This document shows positions 26,601 to 35,201 of a stretch of 64,000 nt of DNA, in pieces. Each line of letters opens with the position of its first letter. The first letter of the stretch is position 1. A model generated the notes under the pieces. It worked only from the letters and a program-made list of their open reading frames with translations. It ran no database searches and was not told the origin of the DNA. Origin of the DNA: an uncultured Chitinophagaceae bacterium (GTDB taxonomy: Bacteria > Bacteroidota > Bacteroidia > Chitinophagales > Chitinophagaceae); contig CALGAP010000009.1 of NCBI GenBank assembly GCA_937958995.1, positions 62,001 to 126,000 of the forward strand, in the 5' to 3' direction. The position numbers and the translations under genes were made by a program.

Positions 26601-28024
26601 GTGTAGGTGAAAGGCGCACAGCCGCCGGTAGGCAGATTATTAATTGAAACCGTGGGCTGCGCAATATGTATAAAGTCTGTCTTCGTGATGGTATTCTGAC
26701 ATCCATCAGCGGTTGTGATGGTAAGTGCCACAGTATAAAGCCCAACATTCGTGTATGTATGCGAGGGGTTTTGATCGGTGGAAGTGGTGCCATCACCAAA
26801 ATCCCACAGCCAGGCCACGGCGCTGGGTGATGCATCCTGGAAATTCACCGTATGCGGCGCCTGGCAGCCAATGGTATTCGTACCGTTAAAATCAACAGTA
26901 GGCCTGGGTAATACTGTTACAGGTTTCGACACCGAGTCGGTACAGGTTGCATACCTGTTTACCAGTTTCACATTATACACACCGGGCGCGGTATAGGTGG
27001 TCGTTCCGTTTATATCGTTTGATGCGCTTCCGTTTCCGAAAGTCCATACAGAAGATTCCGGCGGGGGCGCAGAACCATTTTGAAAACTCACCGGCGAATT
27101 CAGGCACACTTCATCGGGCGAGTTGATGGTGGTAGTGTATTGCGTAAGCGTCACCGGTTTGATCATTGTATCGCGACATCCATACTGGCTTTGAGCAATC
27201 AGTCTTACGCTATATGTTCCCGCCGAGGCATAATTGCCCACAGGATCTTTGGCAGTAGATGTATTGCCGTTGCCAAAATCCCATTGATAGCTCATGGTGC
27301 CCGGACCTGCGGTGTAGTTTTGGAAGTTCACCGCAAATGGTGCCGTACAGCTTACCGGCGGGTTGAAATTGAAATCGGCTGTAACGCCTTCTACTATGCG
27401 AATATATCTTACCTGTGTGCGCACGTTTGAACAACCCGTGCTGCTGGTGACCCGGAGGCTTACATTATAAAATCCCGTTTCAGTGTACGTATGCGTAGGG
27501 TTCTGCTGGGTGGATGTGCCTCCATCGCCAAAATCCCATTCCCACGACACAATAGTGCCCGCCTGGGGATTGGAGTTGTCGGTAAATTGTACCGTCACCG
27601 GCACACAACCCGTAGTAATGTTGGCAGAAAAAGCAGGCGTGGGTGAAGGATAAACAGTAATATAATCCGTCTTGGTGATGCCGTGCGTGCCATCTGCATT
27701 TTGCACCACCAGTGACACCTCATAAGTACCCGGTTGAGAAAAGGTGACGGTAGGGTTTTGCACGTTGGACAATTGTCCATTGCTGAAGCCCCAGTTCCAG
27801 GAGGTGGGATTGCCTGTACTCTGATCGGTAAATGTAACTACCAGCGGGGCGCATCCTGATGTCCTGTTGGCAGTAAACTCGGCCACAGGTACCTGCGCGC
27901 GCAATGTGTAACCAAAACCTGTAAGAAACAGCAAAAGCCAGGCGAAAACCTGACTACTATGTTTACATACCCTATTTAAGTGGTTCACACCCGACATGCT
28001 TTCAGAAGGTATTCTTGGAATCAA
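23603..28024 (-). CDS. Giant secreted PKD-repeat protein with T9SS type B (gliding motility) C-terminal domain
   Basis: This 1473-residue protein has a signal-type segment at about 25-45 (SQVFAWLLLFLTGFGYTLRAQ); an ATG at 27997 is an equally good start. About 15 PKD domains follow in tandem, each marked by variants of SWEWDFGDGGTSTQQNPTHT followed by Y...GxYxVxL. Many carry a Cys near the strand start (GCAPLVVTF, GCVPVTVQF). The last 100 residues are the gliding-motility-associated type B CTD: NYFIPNTFSPNGDGINDIF, MKIFNRWGELVWEK, GGWDGTYKGRPAPQDVYVY. It is exported by T9SS and retained on the surface as an adhesin or glycan-binding stalk; the PorP/SprF partner follows after 20 nt. No catalytic domain is visible. 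Confidence 0.93.
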   Translation of the reverse strand: MIPRIPSESMSGVNHLNRVCKHSSQVFAWLLLFLTGFGYTLRAQVPVAEFTANRTSGCAPLVVTFTDQSTGNPTSWNWGFSNGQLSNVQNPTVTFSQPGTYEVSLVVQNADGTHGITKTDYITVYPSPTPAFSANITTGCVPVTVQFTDNSNPQAGTIVSWEWDFGDGGTSTQQNPTHTYTETGFYNVSLRVTSSTGCSNVRTQVRYIRIVEGVTADFNFNPPVSCTAPFAVNFQNYTAGPGTMSYQWDFGNGNTSTAKDPVGNYASAGTYSVRLIAQSQYGCRDTMIKPVTLTQYTTTINSPDEVCLNSPVSFQNGSAPPPESSVWTFGNGSASNDINGTTTYTAPGVYNVKLVNRYATCTDSVSKPVTVLPRPTVDFNGTNTIGCQAPHTVNFQDASPSAVAWLWDFGDGTTSTDQNPSHTYTNVGLYTVALTITTADGCQNTITKTDFIHIAQPTVSINNLPTGGCAPFTYTNPTATVNAIDGVASWLWDFGNGNTSTVQNPPSQVYDTAGTYPVSLTITTNGGCTQTVTVSGGVKVGVPPTADFSINIDDTCANSEVSFTNLSPITPPINRYLWHFEDSTTSAELSPVHSYADTGTFTVTLITYNNDLCPSTPVTKTIHIKPPIAAFNYRLQDCDDKRVVLFEDLSKTDPAYGPVSYLWEFDDPANSTATFQGDTMFTYPALADYTVKLTVTNGSCSQTTSQLIRLVGETADFTINKDTLCRGDLFTATANGTPANISRYEWRVNNGAFVEGSRNYSARFNTPGSYTITLVITDINGCTDTTRRQITVTGPTANFTVSNVGSCNNTPIILNDLSTPAGSIKEWRWDFDDGQPPVVMTQPPFTHAFADTGIYTIRLTVVDQDGCQHTYRLPDSILITRPKAGFTADYTAVCPDAPVQFTDTSKGRSLSWYWEFGDGATSILQNPTHTYTGTDSNYTVKLVITDEAGCQDSMVLNDRILVRTPKPAFSVTDTTTICPPIAAKFTFQGQDYESFYWDFGDGETSTQQNPIYFYNDFGSYTATLHLVGPGGCTDSVSSEINVYDPRANTNIVYSPVQACNELTVDFNVSTPPSTQFTFYFGDGATDTTQSFSLQHFYSRPNYYTPFLILTDNQDCQITINGSPRIEVLGALPLFGKDKRAFCDSGIVTFQNYTLAPNDPVVYRLWDFGDGNTSADLNPSHFYTQPGTYEITHLVRTQTGCENMMRDTVRVYGTPFARINGDSIVCVNDILPLQGELIRPDTAITWTWNLGNGSSSSSTSPTVTYGTPGYYNIRLITANQLDCRDTVYKPVYVPANPTINIAQDPVIIVGNGIDIPVTYSDSIAIYRWTPPDRLSCTDCPVPYANPQFTTTYKVSVEDVYGCKSSREVTITVICGSENYFIPNTFSPNGDGINDIFAPRGRGIHRVNSMKIFNRWGELVWEKRNFMVNDRSPSGGWDGTYKGRPAPQDVYVYIIELVCDNAQIIPFKGNVTLIR

Positions 28025-28113
28025 TCTTCAATTATAAATAATTAAAATGCAATGAAATTGGCATTCAATCTACTTTTCCTTCCGTTATCGGCCGGAGTGG
28101 TTTTTAAGCAGGA

Positions 28114-28530
28114 TCAGTTTTTCTTTCTGAGATGAAGAACATTCTTTCCGTTAGCCGTAGTGGCTTCCGCTTTTACGTAGTCCCAGTAACTGTCCTTGAT
28201 CAGCCAGGTATTATTCAACTTCGCCAGCGGATCACCGGCAGCGGGAAATTCCGAAGTGATCGTGTAATTCTCCACATCGGCTTCCCAGGTTCCATTGGCA
28301 ACATTCGTTCCAAGGATTCCCTCCACCTTCCCGTTTTCGTAAAACTGGAATTCATAATTGAGAAAATCGCTGGTAATATTGTTGCCGTTCTCAAAGTATT
28401 GTTCCACCAACCACCGCCCATTGGTCATTGCATCCAACACAGCTTTGCGCTGTTTGTCTTCAATAAACTTTTTACAGGAAAGGGTAGAGGTCAACACTAA
28501 AAGAGCTACCAGGGGTAAAAGTTTTTTCAT
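28114..28530 (-). CDS. Lipocalin-like lipoprotein
   Basis: The 138-residue product has a lipoprotein signal peptide with lipobox LTSTLSC (Cys 19). The mature part contains NGRWLVEQYFENGNNITSDFLNYEFQFYENGKV and GTWEADVENYTITSEF, the pattern of the lipocalin-like domain common in Bacteroidota lipoproteins: short strands, a W at the start of strand 1, and a late NGKNVLHLRKK strand. It probably sits on the periplasmic or outer face of the outer membrane and its ligand is unknown. It follows the M32 carboxypeptidase gene on the same strand after 15 nt. Confidence 0.8.
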   Translation of the reverse strand: MKKLLPLVALLVLTSTLSCKKFIEDKQRKAVLDAMTNGRWLVEQYFENGNNITSDFLNYEFQFYENGKVEGILGTNVANGTWEADVENYTITSEFPAAGDPLAKLNNTWLIKDSYWDYVKAEATTANGKNVLHLRKKN

Positions 28531-28545
28531 AGAAGGGTTGCTGGT

Positions 28546-30051
28546 TTAGAAATCGTATATATACTTATACTTGCCTGTAGCATATTGTATAAAGTATTGA
28601 ATATTCAGCGTTTCGCCACTTACCTCCCGGCTCAGATCCTCACTGATATATTTACGGCCAAAACGGTGTACCCGTTTGCTCAGCCAGCTTAATAACGCAG
28701 AAGTATCACCCTTTTGTATCTGCGCCTCTAAATTGGGAATTGATTGATTTGCAGCGTGGTAGAATTGGGAAGCGTAAAAACTGCCCAGGCTGTAGGTCGG
28801 AAAATACCCAAAACTCCCATGGCTCCAGTGTACATCCTGCAGGCAACCCCGGGTATCATCGGGCACCACCACGCCCAAATATCTATAATACTGCTCGTTC
28901 CAGTAGGCCGGAATATCTTTTACCTGCAATGCGCCCTCCAGCAAAGCCTTTTCCAGTTCATACCTGATCATGATATGAAAATGATAGGTCAGCTCATCCG
29001 CTTCGGTTCTTATCAATGAAGGCTCCACTTTATTGATGCCGCGGTAAAACTGTTCCACTGTTACATCAGCCAGTTGTTCGGGGAAATAGTCCTGTAGCAC
29101 CGGGTAAAAACGTTCACAGAATGCCAGGCTGCGGCCAACATGATTTTCCCACAAACGCGATTGTGATTCGTGAATGGTATAAGAAGCCGCTTCACCCAGG
29201 GGCAAACCGTATTGCACCACCGGCAGGTTTTGCTCATAAAAAGCATGCCCCAGTTCGTGAATACAACTCCAGGTCATATTAGCCAGGTTGTTTTCGTCTA
29301 TGCGCGTAGTGATACGCACATCCTGGCTGTTGAAACTGATGGTGAATGGATGTTCAGATATGTCTTGCCGGCCCGCTTCAAAATCATAACCCAGCTCTTT
29401 CAGCAACTGCATGCCAAAAGCCCATTGCCTGTCTTTCGGATAATGCCTGTATAGAAACGCATCGTCTACCTGCGGGCGGTTTTTTATTTTATCAAGCAGG
29501 TCTTTCAGCGGCTGGCGAATTTCATTGAAAACTTTGTCTGCCAGTTTCACCGTGGCGCCCTTATCATGATCGTTCAGCAATGCATTGTAAGGATGATCTT
29601 CATAACCGATCATATCGGCTTCCTGCTTCTTTAGTGTCGCCAGTTTTTGCAGATCGGCTGCGAAAATGGAAAAATCCTTTTTCTTACGTGCTTCCAGCCA
29701 GCTGTGGAAACTTTTATTGACTGTTTCTGAAAGCTCCCGCACAAAAGAAGAAGGCAGTTTTTTCTGCCGGTCATAATCTTCTTTGGTGAGCGACACATTC
29801 ACTCTTTCATCGGGAGAAAGCGAACCCGATTGCAGCAGCGCATCCAGCAGGGCGCCGAGACTATCGTCGGTAAAATAACGGTGCGCCAGCTCAGAAAGCG
29901 TTGCAATCTGTTGCCCGCGTATAGGCGCGCCCTTGGGCGGCAGATAAGTCTCCTGGTCCCACTGCAACAAAGCCGAAGCATAACGGATATCTGCTATCAT
30001 GCGCATTTGCTTTACATACTCGGCGTAAAGCGTTTGTGACTGATTACTCAT
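28546..30051 (-). CDS. Carboxypeptidase M32 (thermostable carboxypeptidase 1)
   Basis: This is a 501-residue cytosolic metallocarboxypeptidase. The zinc motif HELGH is at 265-269 (WSCIHELGHAFYEQN), followed by the downstream ESQSRLWENHVGRS glutamate ligand. The family hallmarks DVRITTRI, GIRPTE-like VEPSLIRTEADELTYHFHIM and HWSHGSFGYFPTYSLGS are all present. The length is normal for M32. It removes C-terminal amino acids from peptides, usually with broad specificity. A TATTTTCG element ends 18 nt before the start on the minus strand. The lipoprotein gene follows. Confidence 0.93.
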   Translation of the reverse strand: MSNQSQTLYAEYVKQMRMIADIRYASALLQWDQETYLPPKGAPIRGQQIATLSELAHRYFTDDSLGALLDALLQSGSLSPDERVNVSLTKEDYDRQKKLPSSFVRELSETVNKSFHSWLEARKKKDFSIFAADLQKLATLKKQEADMIGYEDHPYNALLNDHDKGATVKLADKVFNEIRQPLKDLLDKIKNRPQVDDAFLYRHYPKDRQWAFGMQLLKELGYDFEAGRQDISEHPFTISFNSQDVRITTRIDENNLANMTWSCIHELGHAFYEQNLPVVQYGLPLGEAASYTIHESQSRLWENHVGRSLAFCERFYPVLQDYFPEQLADVTVEQFYRGINKVEPSLIRTEADELTYHFHIMIRYELEKALLEGALQVKDIPAYWNEQYYRYLGVVVPDDTRGCLQDVHWSHGSFGYFPTYSLGSFYASQFYHAANQSIPNLEAQIQKGDTSALLSWLSKRVHRFGRKYISEDLSREVSGETLNIQYFIQYATGKYKYIYDF

Positions 30052-30173
30052 AGCTGGTATATAGGTAAGCGAAAATAGAACTCAAACCGTGGATTCTTTT
30101 AACAATAAATAGACAAAATTTTATGAATTTTAGGGTCTCAACACTTTAATTTGATAAAAAGAAGCTTTTAGGA

Positions 30174-32603
30174 ATGAAAGTACTTACCTGGTCCTTGTTT
30201 ACGACGGTTGTGTTTTTCCTTTCCGGTAATATCCGCACCTATGCGCAGGTGGACTCTATGATCAACCTGTACGGAGAGTTATTTCCCCAGGAAAAAATAC
30301 ATGTACATTTCGATAAGCCTGCTTATAATACCGGCGAGACCATCTGGTTCAAGGCCTATTTATATTCAGGCATTGTACCCAGTGGTATCAGTAAGAACTT
30401 TTACGCGGAACTGGTAGATCCTTCGTCGGGAAAAATTCTTCAACAAAAAATTGTTCCTATTTTCGAGGCCAGCGCTTCCGGTTCATTCGATTTACCTGAA
30501 AATCTCAATATACCCTCGGTTGTATTCAGGGCTTATACTACGTGGATGCTGAATTTCGACAGCAGTTTTCTTTACACCAAGACATTTCGCATATTAAATA
30601 AGACCGCTGCAGCAGGGTCAACACCCCAGGCCGCGGCAACGCGTTCATTAAAGTTATTCCCCGAGGGAGGCGACCTGGTGGTTGGTCTTGAATCGGTGGT
30701 TGCCTTTAAGTCGGTGGATTATTACGGCTTGCCGGTAGAGGTAAAAGGAACGGTAAAAGACAATACCGGCGCAGTAGTCACCACTTTCGAAAGCGAACAC
30801 GACGGTATGGGCAAGTTTAAGATTACACCGAAAGCGGGGGCTACCTATTATGCCGAATGGCAGGATGATAAAAAACAGGTGCACAAAACGCCCTTACCCG
30901 CAGCTAAAAAATCAGGCGTGGTGTTAAGTGTGCTGCCGCATGAAAATACGCACAGTTTTATCGTTCGTCGCCCGAATGATGCGCCCGAGAACCTGAAAAC
31001 ACTTTGGGTGATTGCATCGTTCAACCAGCAAGTGGTGTACAAGGCAAGGCTGAACCTGGGCCAGACATTCATGATCGGCGGGCACATACCATTAGATGGC
31101 ATACCTACCGGCATCCTGCAGATCACCGTGTTTGATTTGCAGTGGAATGCCCTGGCCGAGAGAATTGCATTCATCAATAAAGAAGATTATTTCTTTACCA
31201 CGCGCGTTACACCCGTGTTGAAAGACACCAGGAAGAGAGGCAAGAACGTCATTGAAATTGAAGTGCCCGATACCCTCAGGTCGAATATGTCGATCGCTAT
31301 TACCGATGCCGCTTTGACCAAGCAGGATCCTGATGCAGAAAACATTGTATCGCGTCTGTTGCTCAGCGGCGACCTGAAAGGTTATGTACACAATCCTTAC
31401 TACTATTTTTTGGGTACCGACTCCACCATCCGCAATCATCTTGACCTGGTGATGATGACGCATGGCTGGCGCCGTTATAAATGGGAAGACCTGGCCGCGG
31501 GTAAGTTGCCCGAGATAAAATATTTCCCGGAAAATTATTTATCGCTCAATGCAGAACTGGCCGGTGTTGCAGCCAACCAGATTCCGAAGAATACCGAACT
31601 GAATGTGTTTCTTGAAGCCAAAGACTCATCGCGGCAGATCTTATCACTGGCGGTTGACAGCATGGGCAGGTTCAGGGAAGAAGGGCTGATCTTCTTCGAT
31701 ACGGTAAAAGTGTATTACAGTTTTAACAACAATAAATTCCTCGCTACCCGCGGCGCCATGAATTTTACCAATGGCACCTGGAGGGGCGGTACCACTTTAC
31801 GTCCCGATTCTGTCTGGCGCATACCCCTGCCCGTTGATACCAGCATGTTGAACCGTGGTAAGTATTTTGCCGCCGAAGCGGCCAGGATAAAACCCGAGTT
31901 GGAGAGAAAGGTGAAAACGCTGGAGGCAGTAACCGTGAGCGCCCGCGGGCGAACCAGGATCAATGAGCTGGATGAAAATTATACCAGCGGTCTTTTCCGC
32001 GGCAGCGATGCCTACAGCTTCGACATGGTGAATGATCCTTTTGCCAACAGTGCGCTCAATATATTCCAGTACCTGCAAGGTAAAGTGGCTGGTCTGCAAA
32101 TTTCCGGCGCTACCGGCGGAGGTATACCCTCCCTTTCCTGGCGAGGCGCTTCGCCCACCTTGTTCCTGAATGAAATGCAGGTAGATGTAAGTACGTTGCA
32201 GAACATGCCAGTGACAGATATCGCCTATATTAAAGTATTCCGTCCTCCCTTCTTTGGCGCCACAGGCGGCGGTTCGGGTGGCGCCATAGCAGTTTATACC
32301 AAGAAAGGAAATGAGCAACCCGTGAACCAGGCAAGTGCCCCCGGTTTGGAAAAGGGAATACTCGTCGGTTATGCGGCGCCGAAAGAATTTTATTCACCGG
32401 ACTATTCACAGGAATCTCCCCTGCACGATGTTACCGATGTGCGCACCACATTGTATTGGTCGCCGTATGTGCTGACCGATGGAGGTAACAAGCGTGTGAC
32501 CATACAATTCTACAACAATGATATTTCAACCAGGCTGCGCGTGGTGCTGGAAGGCATGAATGCGGAAGGCAGGTTGACGAGAGTGGAAAAGATAATTGAG
32601 TAA
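30174..32603 (+). CDS. Surface protein with MG2-like N-terminus and TonB plug domain, no barrel
   Basis: The 809-residue product has a signal peptide (TTVVFFLSGNIRTYAQ). The N-terminal third (EKIHVHFDKPAYNTGETIWFKAYLYSG) is an MG2 / alpha-2-macroglobulin-like domain. The C-terminal third holds a TonB plug domain (LNIFQYLQGKVAGLQISG, LNEMQVDVSTLQNMPVTDIAYIKVFRPP, GGAIAVYTKKG) introduced by LEAVTVSARGRT. No 22-strand barrel follows, and the protein ends about 95 residues later. This architecture recurs in Bacteroidota and is usually annotated as a TonB-dependent receptor plug protein, but it cannot itself form a channel. The function is unknown; a periplasmic or surface scaffold is my guess. 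It is divergent from the M32 gene. Confidence 0.8.
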   Translation: MKVLTWSLFTTVVFFLSGNIRTYAQVDSMINLYGELFPQEKIHVHFDKPAYNTGETIWFKAYLYSGIVPSGISKNFYAELVDPSSGKILQQKIVPIFEASASGSFDLPENLNIPSVVFRAYTTWMLNFDSSFLYTKTFRILNKTAAAGSTPQAAATRSLKLFPEGGDLVVGLESVVAFKSVDYYGLPVEVKGTVKDNTGAVVTTFESEHDGMGKFKITPKAGATYYAEWQDDKKQVHKTPLPAAKKSGVVLSVLPHENTHSFIVRRPNDAPENLKTLWVIASFNQQVVYKARLNLGQTFMIGGHIPLDGIPTGILQITVFDLQWNALAERIAFINKEDYFFTTRVTPVLKDTRKRGKNVIEIEVPDTLRSNMSIAITDAALTKQDPDAENIVSRLLLSGDLKGYVHNPYYYFLGTDSTIRNHLDLVMMTHGWRRYKWEDLAAGKLPEIKYFPENYLSLNAELAGVAANQIPKNTELNVFLEAKDSSRQILSLAVDSMGRFREEGLIFFDTVKVYYSFNNNKFLATRGAMNFTNGTWRGGTTLRPDSVWRIPLPVDTSMLNRGKYFAAEAARIKPELERKVKTLEAVTVSARGRTRINELDENYTSGLFRGSDAYSFDMVNDPFANSALNIFQYLQGKVAGLQISGATGGGIPSLSWRGASPTLFLNEMQVDVSTLQNMPVTDIAYIKVFRPPFFGATGGGSGGAIAVYTKKGNEQPVNQASAPGLEKGILVGYAAPKEFYSPDYSQESPLHDVTDVRTTLYWSPYVLTDGGNKRVTIQFYNNDISTRLRVVLEGMNAEGRLTRVEKIIE

Positions 32604-32641
32604 ATAGAATGAAAAGAATTTGAATTTGAATGTGAATGGGA

Positions 32642-33241
32642 TTAGTTTTCGAGGATGGTGATGGTTTTATTGGGTTGGGGTGAATGGGCGAGCGCCAGAG
32701 AGTCAGATTCGTTTTCATATTCGAGCGAATCGGGAGGCGGTGGTGGCATTTTGTTGTTGTAGGTAAGAATAAATTGCTTGTACATCCTGATCATTGGCCC
32801 GCCGAAACGTATTACTTCTCCATCATTGTTATCGAGCACACCTTTTACGTAGAGGGTGTCGCCAACCGGTTCTAACTTAAAACTGATCTCATAGGCCAGG
32901 CTGGGGTCGGGTTTGTCGAATTGCAGATCGTAAAACCAGCTGTTGTTGTAGGTAAGCACCAATGCCACCGAACTGTATTGTTTGCTCATGAAATTGAGAT
33001 TGGACCTGTCGAGCACCAGTTTCAGCGGAGTGGAATCGGCCTTGAGCCAGGTGCCGTCAGCATAAAAAATTTCGGTGGGTTCTATGGCTGCATATAGCCG
33101 CACTTTGCGCGAAATGGATGTGTCCTTGTTTTCGATGGTCAGCATATCATACTCGCCGGGAGGCGCCTGGTATCTCGAAATCAGATACATGGCTGCCCCG
33201 CAAATCAGCATAATGGCTATTATAATCAAGGGTGTTCGCAT
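32642..33241 (-). CDS. Membrane-anchored protein of unknown function
   Basis: The start at 33241 (MRTPLIIIAIMLICGAAMYLIS) gives one N-terminal transmembrane anchor; an upstream in-frame ATG at 33259 is possible. The remaining 175 residues are beta-rich (YDMLTIENKDTSISRKVRLYAAIEPTEIFYADGTWLKADSTPLKLVL) and end in a proline- and acid-rich tail containing MPPPPPDSLEYENESDS. I recognise no domain. It is convergent with the plug-domain gene and divergent from nif3. Confidence 0.7.
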   Translation of the reverse strand: MRTPLIIIAIMLICGAAMYLISRYQAPPGEYDMLTIENKDTSISRKVRLYAAIEPTEIFYADGTWLKADSTPLKLVLDRSNLNFMSKQYSSVALVLTYNNSWFYDLQFDKPDPSLAYEISFKLEPVGDTLYVKGVLDNNDGEVIRFGGPMIRMYKQFILTYNNKMPPPPPDSLEYENESDSLALAHSPQPNKTITILEN

Positions 33242-33311
33242 GCTGGAAACTTTATGCAATTTATATGCCTTCGTGCGGTTAAAGGGTAAGCGTTGAGTGT
33301 TTCCGGGTGCT

Positions 33312-33319
33312 TATCTTTG
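33312..33319 (+). promoter_or_regulatory. -7 promoter element (TATCTTTG) of nif3
   Basis: TATCTTTG ends 5 nt before the ATG at 33325, so the predicted transcription start falls on or next to the start codon. A TTG 16 nt upstream of the element is a suboptimal -33. Confidence 0.45.
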
Positions 33320-33324
33320 GTGGT

Positions 33325-34422
33325 ATGCAGATAGCTGAAATTACTTCTTTTCTTGAAACCATCGCGCCACTTTCTTTACAGGAAAATTATGATAATGCTG
33401 GTCTCATCACCGGCCATGCATCCTGGAACTGCACGGGCATTCTCTGCTCGCTCGACGCCACCGAAGAAGTGGTGCAGGAGGCCATCGAAAATAAATGTAA
33501 TCTCGTTGTCTCACATCACCCCATCATTTTCGGAGGTTTGAAAAAGATCAATGGGGAAAATTATGTCGAAAAAGCGGTAATCACAGCCATCAAGAATGAT
33601 GTGGCACTTTATGCCATTCACACCAATCTCGACAATGTAATAGCGGGTGTAAATGGTAAAATGGCAGACAAACTATCCTTGCAAAACCGCTCCATACTTT
33701 CTCCCAAACCATCAATGCTGAAGAAGCTTTTCACCTTTGTGCCCGTGGCAGAGGCCGAAAAGGTGAGGGCGGCGCTTTTTGAAGCAGGCGCTGGTCATAT
33801 CGGCAATTACAGCGAATGCAGTTTTGGCGCCGAAGGCACAGGCACCTTCAAAGGCGGCGAAGGCACCAATCCCTTTGTGGGTGAGGTGGGCGAGCGGCAT
33901 TATGAAAAGGAACTGAAAATCGAAGTGATTTTTCCCGCCTGGCTAGAAGGCAGGGTGGTGAAGGCTTTGCTGAAAGCGCATCCTTACGAAGAAGTGGCTT
34001 ATGATGTGGTGAGCCTCGACAACCAGCACCAGGGTTTGGGCTCGGGACTGGCAGGTGAACTGCCCGAAGCGGTGGATGAAAAAACCTTCCTGGGCAGGCT
34101 GAAGGAAGCTTTTGGCCTTACCGTAATTCGCCATACCGCCTTTACCGGCAAAAAGGTAAAAAGGGTAGCTCTCTGCGGCGGAGCAGGTAGCTTCCTGGTT
34201 TCCAAAGCATTAGCTGCCGGGGCCGACGTTTATATCACCGCCGACATGAAATACCACGAGTTTTTTGACGCCAATGGCCGTATGCTGATCGCAGATATCG
34301 GTCACTTTGAAAGTGAACAGTTTACGACGGATTTGCTGGCAGCTGTTTTGCAGGAAAAATTCCCTAACTTTGCCGTCCTTAAATCAAAAGTGAAGACCAA
34401 CCCGGTTCATTACTTTTTGTAA
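33325..34422 (+). CDS. Nif3-like dinuclear metal center protein with inserted YqfO domain
   Basis: The 365-residue product has LCSLDATEEVVQEAI, the metal-binding VVSHHPIIFGGLKKING, AIHTNLDN, and the C-terminal DIGHFESEQF with further His and Glu ligands. Between the two halves lies an inserted PII-like YqfO domain (about 125-235, FVPVAEAEKVRAALFEAGAG ... HPYEEVAYDV), so this is the long form of the family. Members form toroidal hexamers with two metals per subunit. An enzymatic role is not settled; GTP cyclohydrolase I type 2 is an old annotation. A zinc-ribbon coiled-coil gene follows after 13 nt, a pairing seen in many bacteria. Confidence 0.9.
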   Translation: MQIAEITSFLETIAPLSLQENYDNAGLITGHASWNCTGILCSLDATEEVVQEAIENKCNLVVSHHPIIFGGLKKINGENYVEKAVITAIKNDVALYAIHTNLDNVIAGVNGKMADKLSLQNRSILSPKPSMLKKLFTFVPVAEAEKVRAALFEAGAGHIGNYSECSFGAEGTGTFKGGEGTNPFVGEVGERHYEKELKIEVIFPAWLEGRVVKALLKAHPYEEVAYDVVSLDNQHQGLGSGLAGELPEAVDEKTFLGRLKEAFGLTVIRHTAFTGKKVKRVALCGGAGSFLVSKALAAGADVYITADMKYHEFFDANGRMLIADIGHFESEQFTTDLLAAVLQEKFPNFAVLKSKVKTNPVHYFL

Positions 34423-34435
34423 ACTACAACACAAT

Positions 34436-35191
34436 ATGGCGAACGTTAAAGATTATTCCGTTGAAGAAAAACTGTCCTCGCTGGTAGCACTTCAAAAGAT
34501 CGAATCGAAGATTGACGAGATACAGATACTGAAAGGCGAGTTGCCAATGGAAGTAAGGGACCTGGAAGATGAAATTACTGGTCTCCAAGCACGCCAAACC
34601 CGCATTGAAGAAGAGATAAATGGCATCCAGGAATTTATCAACCAAAAGAAAAATGCCATTAAAGAAGCTGAAGCGCTGATCAAGAAATACGAAAAGCAAA
34701 GTGAGAACGTAAAGAACAGCCGCGAGTTTGAAGCTATCAACAAAGAAATTGAAATGCAGCAGCTCGAAATGAAGCTGGCTGAAAAACATATCCGCGACGC
34801 CAACGAAGAGATTGTTGAGAAAGTAGCCATTCTCGACAAGGCCAAGAAAAATGTAGCCACCAAAGAAGGTGTGCTGGCCACCAAGAAGGGCGAACTCGAA
34901 AAAATTATCGCTTCTACTGAAAAAGAAGAAAAGCATTTCAATAAACTGGCTGCTGAAGCGCGCGAAAAAGTAGAAGAGCGCCTGTTGCATTCTTATGACC
35001 GCATTCGTAAGAACTACCGTAACGGCCTGGGTGTAGTGCCCGTAGAGCGCGATGCCTGTGGTGGTTGCTTCAACGCCATTCCCCCGCAAAGACAAAGTGA
35101 AATTCGTCAGCGCAAAAAAATCATTGTCTGCGAAAACTGCGGCCGTATTTTGGTTGACCGCGACCTGTTTGACAGTGTTGAAATTAAATAG
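34436..35191 (+). CDS. Coiled-coil zinc-ribbon protein (C4-type, CT398-like)
   Basis: Residues about 10-180 of this 251-residue protein form a long antiparallel coiled-coil hairpin rich in Glu and Lys. The C-terminus (DACGGCFNAIPPQRQ ... IIVCENCGRILVD) is a C4 zinc ribbon. This matches the zf-RING_7 / CT398-like family that is regularly encoded next to nif3. Related proteins bind nucleic acid or the transcription and flagellar machinery; the role here is unknown. A 12-bp inverted repeat begins 21 nt after the stop. Confidence 0.88.
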   Translation: MANVKDYSVEEKLSSLVALQKIESKIDEIQILKGELPMEVRDLEDEITGLQARQTRIEEEINGIQEFINQKKNAIKEAEALIKKYEKQSENVKNSREFEAINKEIEMQQLEMKLAEKHIRDANEEIVEKVAILDKAKKNVATKEGVLATKKGELEKIIASTEKEEKHFNKLAAEAREKVEERLLHSYDRIRKNYRNGLGVVPVERDACGGCFNAIPPQRQSEIRQRKKIIVCENCGRILVDRDLFDSVEIK

Positions 35192-35201
35192 AACCAAGAG
35201 A

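Noticed and set aside
23603..28024. Regularly spaced repeats that could be taken for a CRISPR-like or satellite array
   Set aside because: The repeats are degenerate coding copies of PKD domains in one open frame, with spacing near 270 bp and no identical repeat units.
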